Positions 12,201 through 24,200 of a DNA stretch of 64,000 bases are shown here, in pieces. A model generated the notes under the pieces. It searched no databases, had not been told where the DNA came from, and saw only the letters and a program-made list of their open reading frames with translations. This DNA is from Theristus sp. LFF4_11 (taxonomy: Eukaryota; Nematoda; Chromadorea; Monhysterida; Xyalidae). Positions within the stretch are counted from its first letter, which is position 1. Every line of letters begins with the position of its first letter. The position numbers were made by a program, and so were the translations under genes. The stretch lies in the NCBI GenBank assembly GCA_030248135.1, contig JASANC010001878.1, positions 12,501 to 76,500 of the forward strand, given 5' to 3'.

Positions 12201-15200
12201 ATTTTTTAGCAGTTTTTCAAAACATATGTGTAACCACTGTTTCGCTGATGTGTCAGCCAGACAAGACATTTGTCTGTTCTGGTTATCATTTTTTGGGCTG
12301 TGCAGCCTGGGCCTTGTTGTACTGACAAACCTGGGAGTCCGCAATATCCGTTTACTAGACAAAACCGCAAGAAACAGTGCTTGCACCAGTTGTAATACAT
12401 AATTCACTGTGTGACAACACTTTAAATTTTAGATCGCAATGAATGTACTGAAACTTCGTGGAATCCTTGTCACCCTTTGGCAGAATGCATAAATCAAGAA
12501 GGTGGATTTCTATGTCGTTGCGCAAAAGGATGGACAGGCGATGGTTTATCCGATTGCAAACCTGTTAATGAATCCTTAAAAATTTGTACTGCTGATGAAA
12601 TTCGCGAGTGCGGTAATAACGCGTTCTGTGTACGTTTCGATGACCAGCCCCGCCATCTTTGTTATGATAAGCCCGGCTTTACATGGCGCGTTCCTTCTCA
12701 CGATACGACAGGTTTCTTAGCAAAACGATTCTGTTTAGTTATAATTTTTATTTTACACCAGAGACGTGGTTTCAAATTACCCTCAAAGTTTACAACTTTT
12801 TCCAATAAAGCCTACAACTTTTCCAAGCAAATTTTGAAACTTTTGCTTTTAAATCAGACATAAACGAATGCGCCGAGAATCGACATCTTTGCGATCGCCA
12901 GCTTGCAACTTGCGTTAATACAGAAGGTGGTTATGTGTGTAGATGTCAAAAAGGATATACTGGAGACGGAACTACCTGCCATGGTTAGATGTGTCGCATT
13001 AATCATAGAAGATCCAATTTTTGTAACACACGCATGTGTTAGAACACCAAAATATCATGTAGATATCAACGAATGCACGTCAATCACGTCAACTTGCGAT
13101 CCAAATGCAGTGTGTCAAAACACAGCTGGTTCGTATGAATGCCATTGCTCCGAAGGATTCACTGGCAACGGTCATATATGCGAAGGTATTTTTTAAACTT
13201 TTTTAAACTTTTTACTTTTAAACTTCGGATTTGACTGACTAAAGCTAATGCTAAATGTGATACTAAAGCTCACTGAGGCTGAGCACGCTTAATATTTCTG
13301 GGTTATTGTTGGTAATTTAGATCTTGACGAATGTGCCGAAAAACAACATAGTTGTGACATCCAATTAGCAACGTGTATAAACACAATTGGAAGCTATTTC
13401 TGTCGCTGCAAAGACGGATATACAGGAAATGGAATTGCTTGCGAAGGTCAGTTGAGTTTAGTTGTAAACGAGATAAAACCGAACTGAACATGTACTCAAA
13501 AAATTGACTGAACAGCTATTTTTATAATGTTTGTCATGGGCTGTCACCGTTAAAAAACATAATTTTACGGTTAGGGTACAATTTATTAACATGATATTCA
13601 CCAACGGACAGTTATGGTACGGTATAAAAACTACCGTACACACCCTAGCGTAGAAATAAGAACAAAAACTGCATATTGTTGTTGGTACATTCATTGTGTT
13701 TGACTGTTTCATGCTGTCATTCATTTTATTCAACAACGCTTTTGTTTGTTTGTTTTTCGGACAACCAGCAACAAATAATTCAAATCGGGGTTCTGTGTGG
13801 CTGGTCTCTGATGTCCACTTTGAAAAACATGCGGACACGGCAAGCAGTATGTAAGACAGGCTAGAGTTCTTGACGTGCACTCGCACAAGCCGAGGGTGGG
13901 CTACTCGTTTTCAGGTCTGATTTTGTTAGCCACGATGACTGTCAACAACCCTGACTGCATGCTGTTGGCGTTTGGTTTTTGCTAGATCTGGACTGCATAT
14001 CAAGCACTCCAGCCTGACGTACGCCCACCTGCATGTCGCGTCTGCTTTCAATTTTCTCTATTCTATAAACCAAAACAAATCTGTTATTAATAACTCATGT
14101 TTCTTGTCAATTCTGGCTTTGTTAACCTACGAACTCACGGTTTGCAATAATGAAATCAGGCGTCAGACACCAGACGCAAACACATGCGCTTTATTTTTTT
14201 ATATTTGTCATTGGCCAGTTTAAAAAATGAGAAAACATTGTGGAATGTAAAGATTGACAGTGTTTCAAAACACTCAGACACAATGAATGGGCCTGACAAC
14301 AATTTGACAAGAATTTTTTAAACTTGCTTTTTCAACGTCTAAATTGTTTTTAGAAACACTATTTCAAAAAGTGTTAATTATTCCAAGCATCATTAGTGAA
14401 AACAACTGTTAATGTGACATTTGTATATATCTGCAAAGCCACATTAACAATTTACAGAAGATCTAAGTGACCTCACCCAAAAAAATCCAAACTTTTTTCA
14501 GTATGTGTATCAAAATGCAATTTAAACCCCTGAAAAATTTTTTAATTGGGATAAACCATAACTTGAATAAAAAATTTAGACATCGACGAATGCAACTTGA
14601 GAATTGATGGCTGTGACTCAAACGCAACATGTAAAAACAAAATTGGGTCATACAGTTGCATTTGCGATAAAGGGTATGCTGGAGATGGATACTTGTGTAC
14701 AGGTATTATCGATCATAAAAATCGTACTACTTTATTTGTTGTTTTGTGTTCGCAAGCCAAAATGTAGCTCCAAAAACTTCAACCATTTCCTTTTTCAGAA
14801 ATTCAGCATGAATGCTCAGAAGAAGAGACAAAAAAGTGTGCAGAAAAAAATCGACATTGTGAAGTAAACTTTAACGGAGACATGGTTAACTGTGCCGACT
14901 GCTTTGAAGGACATTATTTTGACGACGAAAATCCAGCAACGTGCATTGGTACGGAAACACGAACATGCTCTTTGATCTTTGTGCTAACAGTGTTTTTTTA
15001 TAAAACAATTTAAAAAATAATATTTCTACTCACCAGAGAAATAAGACGAATTTCGTTACTAATAAACAAATGTTTTTTAGCTTTCTGTTCAAGCGATCGA
15101 GACTGTGCCCGAGATGCTATTTGTGATTTCACTTCTGGGTTTTGCAAATGCACTATTGGATTTGTTGGTGATGGTCGACATCTGTGCCGAGGTAAAACAA

Positions 15201-18200
15201 GTACACGTTTGTCAAAAATCTATTATTCATTCAGAACAAAAAAGACTCGCTACACAGACATTGACGAATGTTCACTCAACTTAGACAACTGTCATTGGTC
15301 TTCAACATGCCAAAATTATGTTGGTGGTTTTGTTTGTACTTGCGCAATTGGATACCATTTAGTTGGCGACAAATGCGAAGGTTAGCACTCATTTTTTTTT
15401 GTTAACAAACTACATTCTTGAAAAAATGTTCTACAAATTCAGATGTCAACGAGTGTGAGCTAAGCAAACCATGTCATCCAAAAGCACGATGCACAAACTT
15501 TCCCGGTTCTTACGAATGTCGTTGTCTCACGGGTTTTCACGGTAGGCCGGTTTTGATAGTGCTCTTCTGTTTGTTTTAGAAGATTTTAGTGGTTTCCAGG
15601 TGATGGATACACGTGTTTGCCAGAAACGAAGCGCGCTTGCACTAGAATTGAGCGAGAGCAAATGAATTGCTCAAATCCAAAACAATGCTTGGCTGAAATT
15701 GGCCAACTTGGACTGGAAACGGAATGCATTTCAGCGTGTCAGCAAGGATTCACATTGGCTGCAGATGGAGTATGCGCTGGTACGTTTGTAGTACTGAGGA
15801 TATCAAACAAGCACAATGAAAAGTAGCGTGTAAAAAACGTTTTTAAGCGACTTCCTATTTCAAAAGTTCACGGCAAATTAAAAATCACATTGGCTGCAGA
15901 TGGAGTATGCGCTGGTACGTTTGTAGTACTGAGGATATCAAACAAGCACAATGAAAAGTAGCGTGTAAAAAACGTTTTCAAGCGACTTCCTATTTCAAAA
16001 GTTCACGGCAAATTAAAAACGCAGATTTGTCAACAAGTAAACCAGTAATTTTTTGTTGGTAGAGAAAATTCTTGTTACTGATTAAATTACAAATCTTATT
16101 AATGGAGATTAGAGATTAGGTTTATTAGAGATCAGTTTTTGCAAAATAGTTGTCGTTGCTGAACGGTCGAACAAAAAATTGCCACGCCGTTACAAGTGTA
16201 AACAGCAGACAATTTAAAAATTTGTTTCAGATATCGATGAATGTGCGCAAAAGACAGACACATGTGATTCTAACTCGCTGTGCATCAACATGCCCGGCTC
16301 ATACGGCTGTATCTGCAAGCAGGGATACATTGGTGATGGTCACATTTGTGTTGGTAAGTTGTTCGTCACGCAGAAAAGCAATAAAAAAGGTAATGTTGAA
16401 ATTGTAAATAAATTTTTTAGATCGTGACGAATGTCAGTCGTTGTCAACTCGTGTGTGCCATCCATTGGCTGACTGCGTAAATTTTAACGGCAGTTATTCA
16501 TGTCACTGTGTTAAAGGGTGGCATGGTGATGGTTTTTCGGAGTGCACAGCTGATAACGGCCAGCTCTGCACTGCTGAATCTGCTAACTCATGTGGTATAA
16601 ACAGTATCTGTGTTATAATTAACAATCAAGCCGTATGTTTTGATCAACCTGGCTACACATCTTGGAAAAATCGGCCTTTTCGCGATGGAGTTGGTTAGCA
16701 TGTTTAAAACTAAACCGCTAAATTGTTAAATTGCTTAATAATCTTGTGAAACACAGACATTGATGAATGTGAAGAAGAACGTCACGTCTGTCACAGAACT
16801 GTTGGAGAGTGTATTAACACAGATGGTAGTTACATGTGTCGATGCACTCATGGTTATACTGGCGATGGAATATCGTGTCAAGGTACACATGTACTTGTTA
16901 AAGTCTTTATCACGTTTACTAGTTTTTCCCCCGTTTCCCCAGTTTCGTGCATACGTTTCGATGTTTTACAAGAACGGCTTTTCAATGTTTTTTTCTTGTT
17001 AATCTTTAAACAACCGTACTGGAACACATCAAAAACCATTTGTAAAACATCGGAAGTATGCATTGGGCTGGGGAACCGGCTTTGCTTTTTTTGACAACTA
17101 TAAATATGGCATAGACACCGATGAATGCGCGCTGCGCACAGCACTTTGTGATGAGAACGCAGTTTGCGTCAACACGCCTGGCTCGTACGTTTGCGCGTGT
17201 CCGTCAGGGTTTCAAGGAAACGGATTTATCTGCACAGGTTTTTCTGACAATTGTATTTCAGCTGCATTTCAACTACATTTAAAAACTTTACGGTGTGAAA
17301 CATTTCATTGCAGAAATAATTGTGCCGCAGAGCAAAAACACAACGTGTTCTAACGCAAAAACAAAACAATGCCAAACACTGAATCGGCGTTGTTTCATTG
17401 ATCAAAATGGTCAAGCAAACTGTGGCACTTGCCTTCCTAACTATGCACCCAATGGAAATCATTGCTCACGTTGGTTACACGTGAATATAAATTATTACAG
17501 CTCAATCTGAACAAGCTTCCAGTTTTATTTTACAGCACTCACTTCGGCATCCGCATGCGAGAACGTAACCTTAAACACGTGTGATAAAAATGCTGACTGT
17601 TTTGATCTGGCACCCGGAAAATTTCTTTGCTCGTGCAAGACTGGATTTATTGGCGATGGCCACCGTTGCGATGGTGATTTTGAACATTTAATATACACAA
17701 ACACAAAACAACCCAGCGTGTTCAGCAGTCTAATATTACCAGCAATATTGTCAACACAGAAATATGCCCACGAGGGGGCATGCCTCATCCAAATAGTCCG
17801 CCTTGCATATCGAAAAATTCAGTTCGTTCATGTCAACCTGGATATTTCTGCCATTTTGCAGTGTGCTGTCCCGTTCCAGGTAAAACTTTCAGATTACTTA
17901 AGTAAAAAACAAAACCAGTTTTTAACTGCATTTTAAATATTAAAATGGCAATCTTTTTTGCAGAATTAAATAACTGCGTTTTCAACTCAGTGCTCTGTCA
18001 TAAAAACGCAGTTTGCAGTGATGAAGCATTGTGTAGATGTAACGAAGGCTACAAAGGAAATGGCATTCACTGTGACAAAAGTAAGATATTGCATCTATGT
18101 TCGAAAACACCTGGGCTTGAAAAAACTATATTTAAAAGCTATATTCAAAAAAATGAGCAACAATCCTCAAGAAAAATCTCAATATTAAATAAAAGTATTT

Positions 18201-21200
18201 TGTATAATCAAAAGTTATGTGGTAAATGTTTAACGTACTTTTCAGTTTTGGAACCGCAAATTTTGCTTGGATGCAGTTTAAATGCAGCATTATGTGATCG
18301 CAACGCTCGATGTATCAATTCAATTGGCATGTGCATTTGTAAAGACGGATACACTGGCAACGGATACACATGCATGCCAGAAATTCATTCACTCTGTGAA
18401 ATTTGTTCACCAAACGCAATTTGTTTTACGGATACGTGCGTATGCAAATCTGGTTTTATTGGTGACGGCAAAAGGTGTGATGTCGATCCGGATGATTGCT
18501 ACGAAAATTTTGGAATTTGTCATTCGAATGGCCACTGCGATATGATTTTAAGGAGATGTGCTTGTGACCCAGGTATGTTGTCAAAACGGCTTAATGTCGT
18601 TTTTCCAATTGAACCTTCTTTTGTAAATTTTTATGGACGTAACTTAAATTAACTTTTGTTTCAAACGTGTACCAAGTCAACGCACGCCCTAGATCTCTCA
18701 ATATACCACTGTTGGCTTTAAGAAATTTGCAGAGATAGACCGCGGCTTTGATTTGTCGCAGCGCAATAAGTTCCATTGTCCGATTGCTGATTTTTTTCTT
18801 AGTTCGGCATGCAACAATTATTTACAATTATTTAATGCCATCTTATGAAGTCGCTCTATAATTTTGATATGTAAATATTAATTAATCAATTATATAATGT
18901 ATCAAATCAGATATTATAATGTTGACCTTTTGTCGAAAAGCAAAACGTGCCGAAAAACCAGTTAGTTAAAATAAATACAAAATAAACATTGTGGATTAAG
19001 TTCTTTAAAGGAACTTAGTGCGCTGCAAAAATTTTTTGTCGATATAATTATATAAGTTGAGCACCCACAATAAAAACGGTCTACTTTAACATAACGGAAT
19101 GGCGCTGCAATGTGAGCTACAATGTATTTTGCATCATCACGCAGGAATGTACATTGCAGCTGCAAAGCAACATTTCTATGCAATAATGTGTGCGTTGCTT
19201 TACCACCATTTCTATATACGAATGATATCCGAATGGAACAAAAATGTGGTACATTTTGCAAACATTGAAACTATGTTCCGGTGTGTTAAAGTGGACCGTT
19301 GTCCCTAGACCGTGGTATACGGTGGTAAGCCAACAACAACACAGAAAAAGATTTACTACCGCACAATACAACCAGGTTATGTTGGCAATGGGTATTCTTG
19401 CACTGCGGACGACGTCGTGCTGTGCACTCAAAACTCATCCATCTGTCATGTCAATGCTCGATGCACCGATAAAAAGTGTGTGTGTGCAGACAACTATGTT
19501 GGAAATGGATACGAATGCATTGAAGGTAAGCGTCCGGCTGTTGTTATTTGCTAAACTTTCATCTATTGCTTTCATCTACTGTTTTATTTTTGTTCAATCT
19601 TTACCGTTAACGGATTTTTTTCTTGTGGAAAACTATCGTTCCGCCTTAGTTCTCTGCTTTATCTGCTTTCCAGATTCATTATTTCACTAAAATCGGGTAG
19701 CTAGCTACAACACCGCTATTTTTTGTGATTTTTATCAAAATCAGCAAAAAACGTAGTGAGTTTTGCGGTGCACAATATTCTCAAATCTTGCGTCTTTTCT
19801 TTGTGTACTTTTATATTCTTCTTTCGATCCTACGCGGTCTGTACACTGTTTCATTATTTTACTTTTTCAGCTCCAAAACTCACGCCTCTTTCTACGACAA
19901 CAATTCTCACCACTTCAGTAACAAACAGCACGCCGCACTACACACTTCAAGAAAAAGAAGCGTTCAGTCACGCAAACACAACTCCTGGCTTAATTACAGG
20001 AACCCCTACTGCATCATTGATTGTATTTTCGATACCCAGCAGAAAGACCACTAGCAACGTCTCTCTTAGTTTCCCGGATGCATTCAGTTCTACGGAAATT
20101 CCAAAAACAGTTACAGATGCATCACCTTCAACAAAAATATTGACTACTACAACAACTGGAACAGTCACAGCAAACTCTACTGCTTCACCTAACAAATCTT
20201 TCACTGTGACAAGAACTACAAGAAGTGATTCAACGATAACACCAACAACAACTGCTGGAACTGTTACAACTCCTGTAATTTCGACAACTTTGGCCGCTTC
20301 GGTTATCGCAACAGCAACAAAAACAGTGACTAGAACAGCAACAATAACAACGACAACAACGACGCCAACTACAGCAGTTGAAGCAGCCACTGAAGAAGGC
20401 AAAGACGTATTGACCAACAGTTGGACAACATTAGCACTAAAAAATAAAACATTAAAAAATGCTGCAATAAATAAAAAATGTATTTTATGTAAACATGACG
20501 TAATCAGCAGAGACGACAATAACCACATTTTTTTCAGTTCCCTCCTTTGCGACACCGAGATCTTGCGCAGAGAAAAATAGTTGTGATTCAAATGCTGTTT
20601 GCCGTGATTTGATGATCAAGCTGGAGTCATATCATTATTGTGAATGCAAACCCGGTTTTCGTAATAATGCCAACGGATGCTCCGGTAAGTAATTTTACTG
20701 TTTCTGCTCGTTTTTTAATTAACACTAATCAAACCCGTTTTAGACATCGACGAATGTGTTGAAACTGAAGTTTCACAGTGCCACAACCAAGCTATTTGCA
20801 AAAATAAGCTCGGTGGGTATGATTGCATGTGCAAAGCTGGATTCACAGGCGATGGTAAATTCATCTGTGAACCTGAATTTGTGCCTGATAACTCAACACA
20901 TTTCCCGTATAATGGAACTGGTTTGTTCTATTTTTTTGTTGCTTATAATAACAAAAACCTAACTGGATTACATTTTTTAGTGACTTGTGATCCTGATGGT
21001 ATGGGTATTTCAATTCGTGATAATTCGGGTAGTGGCTTTTCTGGTCGGATATTTGTGAAAGGTCAAAGCATGAACCCACATTGTAGTCAAGACTTCAATG
21101 GATCAACTGACGGAGCAATTTATTTTTTCAAAGCAAAATTTGAACACTGTGACATACGTGCTCCAAAACCGGTAAATTCAACATTTTATATTTAAAAAAC

Positions 21201-24200
21201 AGAACGCTAGAAATGCCATCAGTCAATCAGAATTCAAGCAAACTGAAGCGAAAAGTGCATTATGAAAACACTTTCTAGGAAATACGCTCTGTGACTGTCA
21301 TTGTTCAGCGTCATCCAATGCTTGTAACTTTTGGATCACATGCTTTCCGCTTACAATGTGTCTACGCACTAGGCACTAAGACTCTACAAACACATTTTAA
21401 TGTCAGGTTGGTTTCTGAGTTTAAAACATACTGTTTAAAAACTACGTTATGTCAAGCTTAAATGTATTGCTTCACAAATTTATTTTAGCATGCTTTCTAC
21501 AATAGCGTCATTATTTGCTGACAGTGGTAAGGCGCAGTGTGAAATGGAAATGTTACGACCGGATACTCGAAAACCTTTAGAAAAAGCCATCGTCGGAGAA
21601 ATGATGCGGCTTCGCTTGCGAGTCAATCCACATGGTTGCAATTCATCTTTTTTATGTTTTTTTAGCTTTTTTGATGTGCGAGCGTTTGTGAAGGCGAACA
21701 GTCAGAATTTGAGTTGGAAAATTAATGAAAAACATTGTTTATAATTTATTATGAAAAATAAACAGCAGCAGTTTTAATGACGAACTTTTTGGTTTTTTTC
21801 AAAAAATAACGACGGAAACGGCGTCAGCGACCAGGCTCAAGAGTCCAAGCATCGTACTTTTTTTCTCATCATAACAAATTTGCAAATGGCTGTAGAGCAA
21901 ATTTTCTAGACACATGAACATATATGAACAGGGTGAGCCAAAAAAAGGTTCCAATTCTAAAATGCTCTCACTGGCTTGTGCTGAGATGTTTCGAGCTGAA
22001 AATTGGAACACTATTGGAAAACATTTGGAGGTTTTTCTGACCAAATTTTTGTCATGGTATGTTGCCCCTATCATTCACTACAGCAAAATATCTGGAAAAT
22101 AGGAAAAATCGACAAATGTTGTAAAATGCAGAGGGTTGATTTAGCTGTAACAAAAATCAAAAGCATGAACGTTGGTGACAGCCCGAATGTTCACAACACA
22201 AAAAAAGATGAAAAAAGCAATATGAGTTTAAAGCAGCTTAGAAATGCCGAATGCTGAGTTGCATTTGGACAGTTTTTGATCACTCCAATGTTTCACTTCA
22301 AGTCTGAGTGTGCGTAAGCGATTCTGCTCAGAACAGACGCGAATTTATCTTTTCAATTCCAAATTGTTTTTTTCCTTCTTTAATACACAAAATTTGCCAC
22401 TCTGATATTTTTACCATAGCAGACTGGTTGTTTTTCTGCAGTGAGAGATGCACTTCCATTTTCAGTCTTTGCTGCCATCATGGTTAAGTGGACGGCAGAC
22501 CAGCGAGTCTGGTCTGCCAATTGGTGGGAACATGCGAATAACTTTTCTACAGTGGTTCGGCAATTTCGTAAAAGATTCAATTTGACACCTCGTGACGATA
22601 CATCAGTTCGGAAGATCGTTTATGAGCAATGATAAACAGTGAGATTATGGATGAACAGTGTTTTTTGTCAAAAATTTTTTGTTTGAATTTTTTGAAAATT
22701 ACACTGTAAAAATAAACTTACGTGTAAGCCAAAAAAAAATTTGATCACAAAAAACTCCCAAAGTGTACTAACAAGTGTTCCAAATTTTAAAACACGAGGT
22801 CCCTTTGTTACAGCTAAATCAACCGTCTGCATTTCACAATATTTGTCGATTTTTCATGTTTTCCAGATATTCTGCTGTAGTGAGTGATAGCGGCAACATA
22901 TCATAACAAAAATTTGGTCAGAAAAACCTCCAAATGTTTTCTAATAGTGTTCCAATTTTCAGCTCGAAACACCTTAGCACACGCCAGTGAGAGCATTTTA
23001 GAATTGGAACCTTTCTTTTGGCCTACCCTGTATATACAGAGTGAGCCAAAAAAAGGTTCCAATTCTAAAATGCTCTCACTGGCGTGTGCTAAGATGTTTA
23101 GAGCTGAAAATTGGAACACTATTAGAAAACATTTGGAGGTTTTTCTGACCAAATTTTTGTTACGGTATGTTGCCACTATCACTCAAAACAGCAGAATATC
23201 TGAAAAACATGAAAAAACGACAAATGTGGTGAAACACAAAGGGTTGATTTGGCTGTAACAAGAACCTCATGGCTTAAAATTTGGAACACTGTTAGAACAC
23301 TTTGAGAAATTTTTGTGATCAAAATTTATTTTGGTTTAGACGTCTCTGTTCATTTTTGACGAAAAAACAACGTTCATCCATAATCTCACTGTTTATCATT
23401 GCTCAAAAACAGACTTCCGAACTGATGTATCGCCATGCGGGGTAAAATTGAATTTTGTACAAATTGCCGAACCACTATTAAAAAGTTATTCGCATGTTTG
23501 CACCAATTGGCAGATCAGATTCGCTTCTTTGCCGTCCACTTAACCATGATGGCAGCAACGACTGAAAATGGAATTGCATCTTTCACTGCAGAAAATAACC
23601 AGTGCTATGGTAAAAAATGTTGTATCAGAGTGGCAAATTGTGTAAATTAAAAAAGAAAAAACAGTTTGCATTTGGAAAGATAAATTCGCACCTGTTCTGG
23701 GCAGAACCGCTCACGCACGCTCAGACTCGAAGTAAAACATCAGGTTGATCAAAGACGGTTCAAATGCAATTCAGCATTCGGCATTTCCAAGCTACTGCAT
23801 GTGCGTATTGTTTATTTCATCTTTTTTTGTGTTGTGAACACTCGGGTTGGTACCAACGTTCATCATTTGGTCTTTGTTACAGCTAAATTAACCCTCTGCA
23901 TTTTACCACATTTGTCGATTTTTCATGTTTTTCAGATATTCTGCTGTAGTGAGTGATAGGGGCAACATACCGTGAAAAAAATTTGGTCAGAAAAACCTCC
24001 AAATGTTTTCTAATAGTGTTCCAATTTTCAGCTCTAAACACCTCAGCACACGCCAGTGAGAGCATTTTGGAATTGGAACCTTTTTTGGCCCACCCTGTAC
24101 AGTATATGTATGTGATGGCGGGGGATACAAATAGACGTGGCGGAAACGAGGGAGGGCAGTCAAAAAATTGAAAAGAGACAGTTTAAAAATTTGAAACAAA

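Noticed and set aside
19968..20591. 207-residue minus-strand Val-rich open frame
   Set aside because: It is antisense to the Ser/Thr-rich segment of the EGF/ZP gene; Thr codons read as Val or Cys on the opposite strand.
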